From NCBI GenBank assembly GCA_022798035.1, contig JAAWLS010000036.1, positions 1-12,867 on the forward strand: a DNA stretch of 12,867 nucleotides. Reading direction: 5' to 3'. A program made the translations under genes and the position numbers. Origin of the DNA: Lachnospiraceae bacterium (lineage in GTDB: Bacteria; Bacillota; Clostridia; Lachnospirales; Lachnospiraceae). Of this stretch, positions 1 through 7,352 are shown piece by piece (within the stretch, counting starts at the first letter, position 1; each line of letters begins with the position of its first letter). The notes beneath the pieces are model-generated. The model was not told where the DNA came from. It worked only from the letters and a program-made list of their open reading frames with translations, and made no database searches.

Positions 1-874
1 CATTTCCCACAGGAGATACCAGTTCCATAATCTCACGTCTGCCGCCGTATGCGCCTACCGGCATACCGCCGCCGATAATCTTTCCAAAGGTAGTAATGTC
101 CGGCGTGACGCCATAATATCCCTGGGCTCCGTCTATGCCAAGACGAAATCCGGTGATTACTTCATCAAAAATCAACAGCGCGTCATATTCATCACAAATG
201 CTGCGCAGGCCTTCCAAAAATCCAGGTTTGGGAGGAACCACTCCCATATTGGCTGCCACTGGTTCCACAATCACCGCCGCAATCTCTTCCCCGCATCTGG
301 AAAACTGGGCTCTGACGCTGTCTAAATCATTGTAATTGGCTGACAGTGTGTCCTGGGTGCATCCAACAGGCACCCCCAGACTGTCCGGCACCCCTGCTGT
401 CATCACACCGGAACCTGCTTTTACCAAAAGTCCGTCAGAATGGCCGTGATAACAGCCAGTAAATTTTACAATTTTATCCCGTCTGGTATAGCCTCTTGCA
501 AGGCGGATTGCGCTCATCACTGCCTCCGTACCAGAATTTACCATCCGCACCATCTCAATGGAAGGAATCAGCTCACACACCAATTCCGCCATCTCTACCT
601 CTCTCGCCGTGGCCGCCCCAAAGCTCAGACCATCCTTGCAGGCCTCCTGCACTCTCTCCAGCACTTCTTTCTGCCCATGCCCCAATATCATAGGTCCCCA
701 AGAGCCCACATAATCAATATATGCATTGCCGTCCTCATCATAGAGATAAGCTCCCTCTGCACGTTTGATAAACTTAGGCGTGGTTCCCAGAGAACCAAAG
801 GCACGTACCGGGGAATTGACGCCTCCAGGAATCACTTTTACCGCTTTTTGAAATAATGTCTCTGATTTGTTCAT
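1..874 (-). CDS. hemL: Glutamate-1-semialdehyde 2,1-aminomutase, 3' end outside window
   Basis: PLP-dependent enzyme that isomerises glutamate-1-semialdehyde to 5-aminolevulinate, the last step of the C5 route from glutamyl-tRNA to tetrapyrroles; cytoplasmic. The first 291 residues are present and the family is about 430 long, so roughly a third lies off the left edge. Recognisable stretches are [12 protein letters not shown] (15-26), the phosphate-binding VNSGTEA (112-118), CYHGHSD (141-147), [10 protein letters not shown] (235-244) and [10 protein letters not shown] (261-270), where Lys265 should form the Schiff base. The start is ATG at 872-874, preceded by GGAGGAAGAA. It is separated by 189 bp from the Rrf2 gene upstream and has its own promoter in that gap. 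Nearby precorrin-2 dehydrogenase fits a shared tetrapyrrole theme. Identification is by family recognition and is very secure. Confidence 0.97.
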   Translation of the reverse strand, partial: MNKSETLFQKAVKVIPGGVNSPVRAFGSLGTTPKFIKRAEGAYLYDEDGNAYIDYVGSWGPMILGHGQKEVLERVQEACKDGLSFGAATAREVEMAELVCELIPSIEMVRMVNSGTEAVMSAIRLARGYTRRDKIVKFTGCYHGHSDGLLVKAGSGVMTAGVPDSLGVPVGCTQDTLSANYNDLDSVRAQFSRCGEEIAAVIVEPVAANMGVVPPKPGFLEGLRSICDEYDALLIFDEVITGFRLGIDGAQGYYGVTPDITTFGKIIGGGMPVGAYGGRREIMELVSPVGN

Positions 875-971
875 TTCTTCCTCCAATAACTTTCATACTA
901 CAAACGCAAAATAAGGCAGAACACCAACATGCTCTACCATCCAAGAATCAGTTGTTTCTATCCTTCTTTTT

Positions 972-1000
972 ATTATACACAGTCTTTTGACAAATTACAA
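972..1000 (-). promoter_or_regulatory. Promoter of hemL
   Basis: On the minus strand, TTGTAA (995-1000) is followed after exactly 17 bp by a perfect TATAAT (972-977). Transcription should begin near 965 and give a leader of about 90 nt before the hemL start. It lies just after the Rrf2 gene, so hemL can be expressed apart from the upstream genes; no terminator is visible between them, so read-through is also possible. Inferred from sequence only. Confidence 0.7.
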
Positions 1001-1063
1001 CAAGCTTAAAGTCTGTCCTTTTGCCTTCTGCCTTTGGAGTAACTTTCATAATACCCTGCATTT

Positions 1064-1516
1064 TCAAGGATTTCCTTTCTCTTCTTCCCTCAAATATTTT
1101 TCCGTATCCCGCTTGATGTCCTGCAGCGTAATGGATGCAAGTTCTTTTTCCAAAGCATTCTGCACTCTTTGTATTTTGTCATCTAAAATGTGGTGTATAT
1201 TCCTGCCCACCGGACAGTTTGTACTTGGATTTTCATGAAAATGAAACAGTTCTCCGCTGGGGGCACACTCCACAGCATTGTAAATATCCAAAAGATTTAT
1301 TTCATCTAAGGGTTTGACAACTGCTGTGCCTCCCGTTCCCCGCGCCACCTCAATCAGGCCTGCTCCTTTCAGCTGGCCCAAAATTTTTCGGATAATGACA
1401 GGATTCACATTTGTGCTCCCTGCAAGAAAATCACTGGTGATTTTATACTCATTTCCAAATGTGTCGATACAGGCAAAAATGTGAATTGCCAGTGTAAACC
1501 GGCTTGAAATCTGCAT
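1064..1516 (-). CDS. Rrf2-family transcriptional regulator (YwnA-like)
   Basis: Winged-helix DNA-binding protein of 150 residues, a normal length for the family. The N-terminal half (1-70) carries the helix-turn-helix with NPVIIRKILGQLKGAGLI (38-55) and the wing ARGTGGTAV (58-66). The C-terminal part has HENPSTNCPVG (94-104), a pattern I associate with the B. subtilis YwnA branch. Cysteines are at 16, 84 and 101 only, so the closely spaced three-cysteine iron-sulfur site of IscR and NsrR is absent and a different signal is likely. It begins 18 bp after the stop of the precorrin-2 dehydrogenase, so it is probably co-transcribed with it. Its target is unknown; the flanking siroheme and hemL genes and its own operon are the natural candidates. 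The family call is firm, the role is inference. Confidence 0.9.
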   Translation of the reverse strand: MQISSRFTLAIHIFACIDTFGNEYKITSDFLAGSTNVNPVIIRKILGQLKGAGLIEVARGTGGTAVVKPLDEINLLDIYNAVECAPSGELFHFHENPSTNCPVGRNIHHILDDKIQRVQNALEKELASITLQDIKRDTEKYLREEEKGNP

Positions 1517-1534
1517 AGTTATCCACCGCCTTTT

Positions 1535-1993
1535 TTATTTTAACAGTCTCCTGATTTGCTCTGTCACTTCTGCTGCCTTTTTGTGGTCTTTGCCACCTGC
1601 TGTGACGCCCACGGTGACATCTCCCTGCCGGATGATTCCTGGAAAATAAAAATCACATTTCTCTTTGTCTGAGGTTACATTGACCGGTATGTCTTTGTGG
1701 GTGCACTCCCGAAAAATCATATCATTCACCTGTTCATCATCCGTGGCTGCAATTACAATATCCGTGTTTTCTTCCTGCAATTCCCCAAAACGATACTCCC
1801 GATATTCCAGTCTCAGATTTTCCTGGGCCTGGGCTGTTTTTTTTAATTCTTCTGAAATGTTCGGAGCCGCCACCTGAACTTTTGCGCCAAATTCCAGCAG
1901 AACTTTGACGCGTCTCGCTGCAATAACGCCGCCGCCGAATACCCGGACTTGTTTGTTTTCCAAATTCACAAACATCGGAAAATAAGATGCCAT
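1535..1993 (-). CDS. Precorrin-2 dehydrogenase / sirohydrochlorin ferrochelatase-type protein (siroheme branch)
   Basis: NAD-dependent enzyme related to the N-terminal part of CysG, to SirC and to Met8p. It oxidises precorrin-2 to sirohydrochlorin on the way to siroheme or cobalamin. The Rossmann fold is visible as FGGGVIAARR (19-28). ATDDEQVN (83-90) and NVTSDKEKCDFYFP (105-118) are the conserved active-site region, and RQGDVTVGVTAGG (122-134) is the start of the dimerisation segment. At 152 residues it is at the short end of the family and lacks both the uroporphyrinogen methyltransferase domain and most of the C-terminal helical part, so chelatase activity is uncertain. The ATG is preceded by GGGAGGAGAACAT. 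It starts 12 bp after the methyltransferase stop and 18 bp before the Rrf2 gene, in one tight run. Confidence 0.92.
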   Translation of the reverse strand: MASYFPMFVNLENKQVRVFGGGVIAARRVKVLLEFGAKVQVAAPNISEELKKTAQAQENLRLEYREYRFGELQEENTDIVIAATDDEQVNDMIFRECTHKDIPVNVTSDKEKCDFYFPGIIRQGDVTVGVTAGGKDHKKAAEVTEQIRRLLK

Positions 1994-2005
1994 ATGTTCT
2001 CCTCC

Positions 2006-2764
2006 CTATACCTTCTTTGCCATCACGCAGTACCAGTCCGCCTCTTTTGGTTCTATCTTATCAAACTGTGCCGGATGACACATAAGCTGAATCTCCTGAT
2101 AGCCCAAACTTTTCAGTTTCTTTGTCATCCATTCTTGGCTCACTGGATAATAATGTTCCTCAAATTTTTCTTTCTGAAAGATTTTATTTTCTCTCTCAAA
2201 AGTGTACAACAGATGAAAGGTCATGGAATCATCTTCATGATAATCCCACACCTGAATCAGATTGATTCTGGCATCCTCTGTGAAAGCAGGATTATACAAA
2301 TAGAAACGATTTCGTTCTCTCAATATTTTATCCCAGTTGCGCATATCGTAATAGAGATAACCGCCCTCTTTTACCAGCAGGCTCATCTGCTCCAGCGCGT
2401 CTCCCAGCTCTTCCTTTGGAACATGAGGCAGCGAATTTCCCGTACTGGCCACACAGTCAAACTTTTCTTGAAAATTCTTCTCCAGTTCCCGAAAATCACT
2501 TTTCCGCAAATGCAGGGCACATTTTCTTTTCTCTGCATTCTTCCTACATTTCTCTAACATTTTTTCACTCAAATCAGAGCCATACAGCGCGACGCCAAGC
2601 TCCGCCAATGGCAGAGTCAGATTTCCGGTGCCGATACTCACGTCCAAAAGGGAACTTATCTGCTTTCCTTCCAGGACTTTACCCCAATGTTTTTTGACTG
2701 CCTGGTAACTTTCCTCATTTTCAAATAAATCATAAATATCCGCTCTGTCGTAGAGACTTGCCAT
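2006..2764 (-). CDS. Class I SAM-dependent methyltransferase
   Basis: Predicted cytoplasmic methyltransferase of 252 residues with unknown substrate. Motif I is LLDVSIGTGN (39-48), the SAM ribose-binding acid is Asp64 in GSDLSEKML, the adenine-side SDF is at 89-91, and motif IV is FDCVASTGNSLPH (102-114). The C-terminal half (150-252) resembles the beta-rich part seen in many small-molecule methyltransferases. I chose the ATG at 2762-2764 because GGAGG lies six bases upstream and because MASLYDRADIYDLF is a typical start for this group. The open frame continues upstream to 2905, but that part reads as the tail of a HEPN protein (separate entry). It is followed after 12 bp by the precorrin-2 dehydrogenase, which hints at, but does not show, a tetrapyrrole-related job. 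Confidence 0.88.
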   Translation of the reverse strand: MASLYDRADIYDLFENEESYQAVKKHWGKVLEGKQISSLLDVSIGTGNLTLPLAELGVALYGSDLSEKMLEKCRKNAEKRKCALHLRKSDFRELEKNFQEKFDCVASTGNSLPHVPKEELGDALEQMSLLVKEGGYLYYDMRNWDKILRERNRFYLYNPAFTEDARINLIQVWDYHEDDSMTFHLLYTFERENKIFQKEKFEEHYYPVSQEWMTKKLKSLGYQEIQLMCHPAQFDKIEPKEADWYCVMAKKV

Positions 2765-2905
2765 ATTATTCCTCCATTCCGGATAGCGTTTTTCTATCTC
2801 TTTTTGTATTTTCTGAAATTCTTTGATGTAGCGGTTCAGGATTTTTTCCACCAGTTCTCTGGCGGCCTCCCCATTATAGACATGAGCCATATTATTGCGC
2901 TTTCT
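2765..2905 (-). pseudogene. C-terminal remnant of a HEPN-domain (HepT-like) toxin / nucleotidyltransferase substrate-binding protein
   Basis: After a TAG at 2906-2908, the frame of the methyltransferase reads RKRNNMAHVYNGEAARELVE and on through ILNRYIKEFQ to the methyltransferase start. R-N-N-M-A-H-V-Y is an exact RX4HXY, the catalytic and AMPylated motif of HepT-type HEPN RNases; the following A...L...I...YI..F pattern matches the last helix of HI0074/HepT proteins. The four-helix N-terminal part, about 90 residues, is missing: only 26 bases lie between the MntA stop codon and this TAG. The first possible ATG lies inside the motif and would leave out the arginine. I read this as a deletion scar that destroyed the toxin. 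An in-frame fusion to the methyltransferase cannot be excluded. Confidence 0.7.
2771..2775 (-). promoter_or_regulatory. Ribosome binding site deciding the methyltransferase start
   Basis: The minus strand reads GGAGGAATAATATG, a perfect GGAGG six bases from the ATG at 2764. The alternative upstream ATG at 2890 has only a weak AGAGAAAG. This supports translation of the methyltransferase as a separate 252-residue protein. Confidence 0.75.
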
Positions 2906-2934
2906 CTAACACTTGAAGGTTTCAGCAGTAAGAA

Positions 2935-3231
2935 TCATATTTTTTCATACAAGACGACCCCATCTCTCTCAATTTCTTTTTTTAAATCCCCGGACAAAAA
3001 TTTTTCATCCATATTGATAACATCCACTTTCAAAAGACTCCACAATTCCTCCTGCAGATAATCAAAAAATCCAGAAAAATTTCTGCAGCCGTACACGGCC
3101 AAATCAATATCGCTTTTCTCTCCATTTGTCCGTCTGGCCCGGGAGCCAAAAAGCACTGCTTTCTGAGCGCCGTAATACGCGGCGCTCTCTGCTATCTGTC
3201 TGTATACATGTTCAATAGCTACGTTTCCCAT
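2935..3231 (-). CDS. MntA-type nucleotidyltransferase, antitoxin partner of a HEPN toxin
   Basis: Minimal nucleotidyltransferase (NTP_transf_2 fold) of 98 residues. GS at 29-30, ten residues, then DID at 41-43 gives the exact GSX10DXD signature, and Asp70 in KVDVINM is the likely third metal ligand. In characterised HepT/MntA pairs this enzyme adds AMP to the tyrosine of the toxin's RX4HXY motif and silences it. The ATG at 3229-3231 follows AAAGGAG and precedes the conserved first helix. An upstream ATG at 3268-3270 would add 13 residues but has a weaker site. It lies 55 bp after the permease gene and directly before the toxin remnant. All active-site residues appear intact, so it looks like an orphan antitoxin or a protein with a new partner. 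Confidence 0.88.
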   Translation of the reverse strand: MGNVAIEHVYRQIAESAAYYGAQKAVLFGSRARRTNGEKSDIDLAVYGCRNFSGFFDYLQEELWSLLKVDVINMDEKFLSGDLKKEIERDGVVLYEKI

Positions 3232-3286
3232 GCTGCTCCTTTCATTGTCAAATGTATTTGATACCTGCATTTTTCAATCATTTACC

Positions 3287-3907
3287 CTAAGCAGATATCC
3301 GCTCCCGCAGTACAATTCCTCCTGTCACAAGAAGCAAAGCTGCTGCCGTCATCGGAACCATAAAATCATACTGGCCTTTTGCCATCTGAAATAGGGCAAA
3401 TTTTCCCAAATACTTTGCGGCTCCGATATTTGCCACAAAATAGAGCACAGACACCATATAACCCAAAACTGCCTGATTCGTGATTCCGCTGACAAAAAAT
3501 CCAATGCTGCCCAGGAAAAACATTTCACAGAAAGAGCCAATCCACAGATTTCTCATGTCAAACTGACTGTCTCCCTGCCTCATCATCTGAGTAAATCCTG
3601 TCACAATCACTGCCAGGAAAAATACCGCCATCAGCAGGCGAATCAAATACAGATGCCAAAGAGGCGTTGCTTTTGACTTTTTTAACAGCCAGATTTCCGG
3701 GTTCTGCTCTGGAAAAAACAAGGGCGTCATCAGCAAAATTCCGGCAAAAGACACATACATTTCCATCACTTTCGCCGCCTGGAAATCATCCAGATTTCGA
3801 AAGCTAACAAAAAATACCGACATCACGCAGAACAAAAGAGTGATAAACAGATGGGGCGCATACTGCCTGCGGGCAAAACTACTTCCGGCCCTTAAATATT
3901 TTTCCAT
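3287..3907 (-). CDS. ABC-2-type membrane subunit, second permease of the ABC cluster
   Basis: Polytopic membrane protein of 206 residues with about six hydrophobic segments: approximately 19-36, 47-63, 86-104, 121-139, 145-161 and 181-199. There is no recognisable catalytic motif and I do not know its substrate. The start ATG at 3905-3907 has AAGGGGG eight bases upstream and overlaps the end of the previous permease gene by 29 bases, which indicates translational coupling. An ATG at 3947-3949 is also in frame but has no good ribosome site. Position directly behind the ATPase and first permease suggests that it forms the other half of the transmembrane pore, or a small accessory subunit. Confidence 0.8.
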   Translation of the reverse strand: MEKYLRAGSSFARRQYAPHLFITLLFCVMSVFFVSFRNLDDFQAAKVMEMYVSFAGILLMTPLFFPEQNPEIWLLKKSKATPLWHLYLIRLLMAVFFLAVIVTGFTQMMRQGDSQFDMRNLWIGSFCEMFFLGSIGFFVSGITNQAVLGYMVSVLYFVANIGAAKYLGKFALFQMAKGQYDFMVPMTAAALLLVTGGIVLRERISA

Positions 3908-5123
3908 AGATGCTTCCCCCTTCCCTGCGTTTTTTCTCGTAAATTGCAAAGGTCAAAATCAGTAAAAGTACAGACAGTCCAAAGTAAAATCCCCGGTTAA
4001 GAAAAAGCTCCTGTCTCTGCCGCAGAAATTCCCTGGTATTCCCCAATGCATTCCACCGCGCTATCAATTTCAGAGCAAAATCTCCCTGCAGGCCCACCGC
4101 AGAAAACAGACTTGCAAAAGCCCAAAATACCTGAACGAAAATGGAAATCACACCTCCTGTAAGTTCCGTAATGAAAAATGACACTGCCAGCACTGCCATA
4201 ATTTCCGGCAGAAGCCACACAAAGCTGTATTTCAAAAATGCGAGGGCGTCTGCTGCCACTCCTAAAGTTTCGGCATGAAATTGATAAGGCAGCTGCATTA
4301 CAAAAGCAGTAAACACCACTGGAAGAAATGCCATGCACACATTGGCCAGATAACGGCTTCCCACAATCTGAAATACAGAGGCTTCCCGGGCAAAGATTAC
4401 CTGCTCTGCCTGCGCCCGCCTGTCTCTGAGGCACCGGGTCACACCCAGAAAAATAGGCAGTACAGAAAGAACAATTCCCGCATAATCACAAAACAGCCTT
4501 GCAGTTGCCCCGGTCACTTTGTCTTCTCTGCAAAAAACCTCGTACTCTTCTAGGGCCTGCTCATAACTCATGGGCGCTCCCACTCCAGCCTCCAATTTTT
4601 TGGAACTGTAGCTGCTGCCTGCACCTATTAACTGGCAGACTTTTTCCATAGAGCTGCAGAAATCCTCATACTTAAGCGTATCTTTTACATCCGCTCTGTA
4701 TTCCATCTGAGCCTGTATGGCCCCTTCTACTGTCCCCTGGTCGTAGCCGGAAAAATGCTCTTCCATCTCTCCGATTATCTCTTCCCACTTCTTTCCCGTA
4801 CAATTTTCAATGATTTCCTTTACCTGAGACAATTCTTCCTCGTTTAATGTTACCCGTTTGTAAAATCCCAGTGGATATGTGGCATAAGAATTATTCTCTG
4901 TCTCTCCTACCAGATTTGCCATGATATTTCCCATCACCACAGATTCCTCATGGCTGACAATAGTTCCATAACTTCCCTGTCCCGGCACGGGTTTTTCCAT
5001 TTTATCTGTAAGCTCTCCTCCCAGCTGGCTGGAGAGAAACATCACAAATGCCACCACATAGATATAATATACCATACTTCTCAGAACCTGTTTGCACTCT
5101 TTTAAAAATAATGTTCCAAACAT
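3879..5123 (-). CDS. ABC-2-type transporter permease with large extracytoplasmic domain
   Basis: Membrane subunit of 414 residues. A first transmembrane helix (about 17-34) is followed by a hydrophilic region of about 170 residues (35-205) that should lie outside the cell. Five more helices follow (about 208-228, 258-278, 297-317, 322-344 and 378-396), with a basic C-terminal tail ending in KIFKGRK. This layout fits the ABC-2 superfamily used for export of peptides, antibiotics or lipids. The start has AGGAGGTG upstream and lies 11 bp from the ATPase stop. The extracytoplasmic domain is the obvious place for substrate contact. The adjacent two-component system suggests that the transporter is induced by what it handles. 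Specificity cannot be read from sequence. Confidence 0.85.
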   Translation of the reverse strand: MFGTLFLKECKQVLRSMVYYIYVVAFVMFLSSQLGGELTDKMEKPVPGQGSYGTIVSHEESVVMGNIMANLVGETENNSYATYPLGFYKRVTLNEEELSQVKEIIENCTGKKWEEIIGEMEEHFSGYDQGTVEGAIQAQMEYRADVKDTLKYEDFCSSMEKVCQLIGAGSSYSSKKLEAGVGAPMSYEQALEEYEVFCREDKVTGATARLFCDYAGIVLSVLPIFLGVTRCLRDRRAQAEQVIFAREASVFQIVGSRYLANVCMAFLPVVFTAFVMQLPYQFHAETLGVAADALAFLKYSFVWLLPEIMAVLAVSFFITELTGGVISIFVQVFWAFASLFSAVGLQGDFALKLIARWNALGNTREFLRQRQELFLNRGFYFGLSVLLLILTFAIYEKKRREGGSIYGKIFKGRK

Positions 5124-5134
5124 CTCTCCACCTC

Positions 5135-6022
5135 CTATGCTCTGTTTCGGGAAGCGGAATCATGGTTCATCAGATACATATAGGCGTCCTCCACATCTCC
5201 CCCTGCGGGAAGTGCGCCTTCCATGGGAACTTCTTCAGAAATAATCTTGATATGGGCGGTACTGCCCCCTGTGAGAATTCCCGTCACCAAAAATTGCTCC
5301 TGTATCATGGGAAGCTCCATCGTAGAGACTTCCATGGTGTAGACTTTACCTTTTACTCCTTCCAGTAATTGAGCGACTGTCCCCTGAAACAGAATTTCCC
5401 CCTTATCCAGCACAGCTATGTTTTCACAGGTGGCCTCAATATCTCCTACAATATGGGTGGAAAGAATTACAATTCTCTCTCTGGCAATCTCACAGAGAAG
5501 ATTTCGAAATCTCACCCGCTCCTCCGGGTCCAATCCCGCTGTGGGTTCATCCACCACAATGATTTTGGGATTGTGTATCATGGCCTGGGCAATTCCAAGC
5601 CTGCGCTTCATGCCGCCGGACATTGCCTTGACTTTCGTCTTTCTCTGCTCTCCCAGATTCACTTTCTCAAGCATTTCAGTCACTCTCTCTGCCCGTTCTT
5701 TCTTATTCATGCCGGACAATACTGCCAGATAGTCTAAAGCCTCGTAAGCCCCCATATTTCCATACATAGAAAAATCCTGAGGCAGATATCCAATCATTTT
5801 CCGAATCTTCCCGCATTCTTCCACGGGAATTCCGCAGAGTTTTACCTCTCCGCTGCTCTTTTTCGTCAGGGTCGTGATTATCTTCATCAGCGTGGTCTTT
5901 CCTGCTCCATTGGGCCCCAGTAAGCCGAACATCCCCTGCCCTATCTCCAGATTCACATGACTGAGCGCTTGTTTTCTGCCGAAATTTTTAGATAAATCTT
6001 TGATTTCTATCCGTGTATCCAT
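5135..6022 (-). CDS. ABC transporter ATP-binding protein
   Basis: Cytoplasmic ATPase of 295 residues. Walker A is GPNGAGKTT (36-44), the Q-loop is LPQDF around Gln82, the signature is MSGGMKRR (134-141), Walker B is IIVVDEPTAGLDP (154-166) and the switch histidine is His190 in STH. The part after about residue 215 is a short regulatory tail of the drug or peptide export type. The ATG at 6020-6022 is chosen because AAAGGA lies seven bases upstream; a GTG at 6053-6055 in the same frame would add 11 charged residues and has no ribosome site. It is followed within 11 bp by the first permease and preceded by the sensor kinase gene, 109 bp away. Confidence 0.95.
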   Translation of the reverse strand: MDTRIEIKDLSKNFGRKQALSHVNLEIGQGMFGLLGPNGAGKTTLMKIITTLTKKSSGEVKLCGIPVEECGKIRKMIGYLPQDFSMYGNMGAYEALDYLAVLSGMNKKERAERVTEMLEKVNLGEQRKTKVKAMSGGMKRRLGIAQAMIHNPKIIVVDEPTAGLDPEERVRFRNLLCEIARERIVILSTHIVGDIEATCENIAVLDKGEILFQGTVAQLLEGVKGKVYTMEVSTMELPMIQEQFLVTGILTGGSTAHIKIISEEVPMEGALPAGGDVEDAYMYLMNHDSASRNRA

Positions 6023-6055
6023 GTCGTCATCCTTTCTTTTTCTAATTCCAGACAC

Positions 6056-6083
6056 AGTATAAAAAGAATTTATCTATGAATTT
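6056..6083 (-). promoter_or_regulatory. Candidate response-regulator-dependent promoter of the ABC genes
   Basis: The minus strand carries TATACT (6056-6061) as a possible -10 box but no good -35 box. In its place is a direct repeat AAATTC-N6-AAATTC (6078-6083 and 6066-6071). Such spaced hexamers are the usual kind of site for OmpR-type regulators, and the adjacent kinase/regulator pair is of that type. The predicted leader is only about 25 nt and holds the AAAGGA of the ATPase gene. The sequence is AT-rich, so chance is a real alternative. Confidence 0.35.
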
Positions 6084-6131
6084 CCTACAAACTCAAAAAG
6101 CTGATATAATATTTTATATTTTAAATAAGGG

Positions 6132-7352
6132 CTAAAACTTTGTCAAATCCATATCATTCCTGCACCCCACCGTCAGCACAGCAGCCGCAATGGCCCCCTG
6201 CTGCACGCTGTTTTGCAGAGAGAAATTTCCTCCATGATTTTCACACAGCACTCTGCAGATAAACAGCCCAATACCAAAATGTTCTCTGCTGTTTTCCTCC
6301 TCGCTGAAATACGTCTCCAAGCCCCTTCTCAGAGCCTTCTCGGAAAATCCTGGCCCGTCATCTTTCACAAACAGGGTAAATGTCTTTCCGTCCAGCACTG
6401 TCTCCACCTGTATCTGCTGTCTGGCATAGCGCAGCGCATTACTCAAGAGGTTGCCGAACACTTCCAGCAGAAGGTTCTTGTCCAGAAATAATTTCTGCTC
6501 TGGAATCTTTGTGCTGAGGCTGGCTTCTTTCCCGGTATTCTGCAGCATCCCCTCCGCAACATTTTTCAATTCTTCCATAATTTCTGATACGGTATACCAT
6601 TTTCCGGAAGGCTCCCATTTCTCCATATTCTGAATCGTAGTCATGGTGGTAGAAAAATTCAGCAGACGTTCCTCCTGTTCCTGCATCGTATTCAATTTCT
6701 CCATAAGCATTTCCTCTGTCACTCTGCCTGACGGCACATATTTCTGCAGAAATTCCGTATAGCCTCGAATCACAGTAAGCGGGGTACGAATATCGTGGGC
6801 AAAAGCCGCATTGATTTTCCTCTGCTCCTCCTGTTGTTTCCACTGTGCCCTCCTGCTTTGCAGCATTGTCTTTCTCATCTGCTCCACTTCCAGGCAAAGA
6901 TTTCCCATCTCATCCTGGCTCTCCCAAATCATCTCATGACTGTAATCTCCCATATTGATATAAGTCAATCCCTGTGTTATGACTTTCATAGGAGGTTTGA
7001 TTTTTGTCTCCAGAAAAATCTTTCCCACAATGAAAAAGCAGACTACCGTATAGAGATACAGACTGACGTGATAAAAAACAGCCACAAAAGACAGCATCCA
7101 TTCCCAGCTTCTCCGGCTGCTTCTCAGCGCATCAGACAAATAGTAGTTTAAAGTAAAACTTTCTACTTCTATCGTCCAATCCTGACGTTTCAGCAGCACC
7201 TCCATCCACACCAGACACAGATTTCTGGTAATCCAGTAGAGCGCTCCCACCCCTGCCATTCCGATGCACAGATAACATACCAGCGTCCGAACCAGGGAGC
7301 CGTTCTTCAGAAATTTCTTCATCTGTTCTATTTTTTCTTCTAACCAATCCAT
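6132..7352 (-). CDS. Membrane sensor histidine kinase
   Basis: Two-component sensor of 406 residues. Two transmembrane helices (about 22-42 and 88-112) enclose a short extracytoplasmic loop of about 45 residues. A HAMP-like linker (113-165) leads to the dimerisation domain with FAHDIRTPL, where His186 is the phosphorylation site. The ATPase domain shows the N box EVFGNLLSNALRYA (297-310), the G1 box DDGPGF (331-336) and the G2 box HFGIGL (358-363). The start codon lies inside the last codons of the response regulator gene, a 13-base overlap that indicates coupled translation. The small outer loop is too short for a typical ligand-binding domain, so sensing may occur in the membrane or through the neighbouring ABC transporter, as in peptide-antibiotic modules; that is inference. 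Confidence 0.93.
   Translation of the reverse strand: MDWLEEKIEQMKKFLKNGSLVRTLVCYLCIGMAGVGALYWITRNLCLVWMEVLLKRQDWTIEVESFTLNYYLSDALRSSRRSWEWMLSFVAVFYHVSLYLYTVVCFFIVGKIFLETKIKPPMKVITQGLTYINMGDYSHEMIWESQDEMGNLCLEVEQMRKTMLQSRRAQWKQQEEQRKINAAFAHDIRTPLTVIRGYTEFLQKYVPSGRVTEEMLMEKLNTMQEQEERLLNFSTTMTTIQNMEKWEPSGKWYTVSEIMEELKNVAEGMLQNTGKEASLSTKIPEQKLFLDKNLLLEVFGNLLSNALRYARQQIQVETVLDGKTFTLFVKDDGPGFSEKALRRGLETYFSEEENSREHFGIGLFICRVLCENHGGNFSLQNSVQQGAIAAAVLTVGCRNDMDLTKF

Noticed and set aside
948..1061. Minus-strand frame of about 37 codons starting at the Rrf2 stop
   Set aside because: It runs across the hemL promoter, has no ribosome site, and its lysine-rich sequence resembles no known protein.
1064..1516. 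Fe-S cluster regulator of the IscR/NsrR type
   Set aside because: Only cysteines 16, 84 and 101 are present; the closely spaced triplet of cluster ligands is absent, so only the wider Rrf2 family is claimed.
3232..3286. Promoter for the MntA gene in the 55-bp gap, with a TTGACA-like sequence
   Set aside because: TTGACA is present on the minus strand but lies so close to the start that its -10 would fall inside the gene, where none is seen. No other good pair was found.
6084..6131. Terminator after the sensor kinase gene
   Set aside because: The sequence is nearly pure A and T, and the only GC pairs form a three-base stem. Read-through into the ABC genes seems likely.
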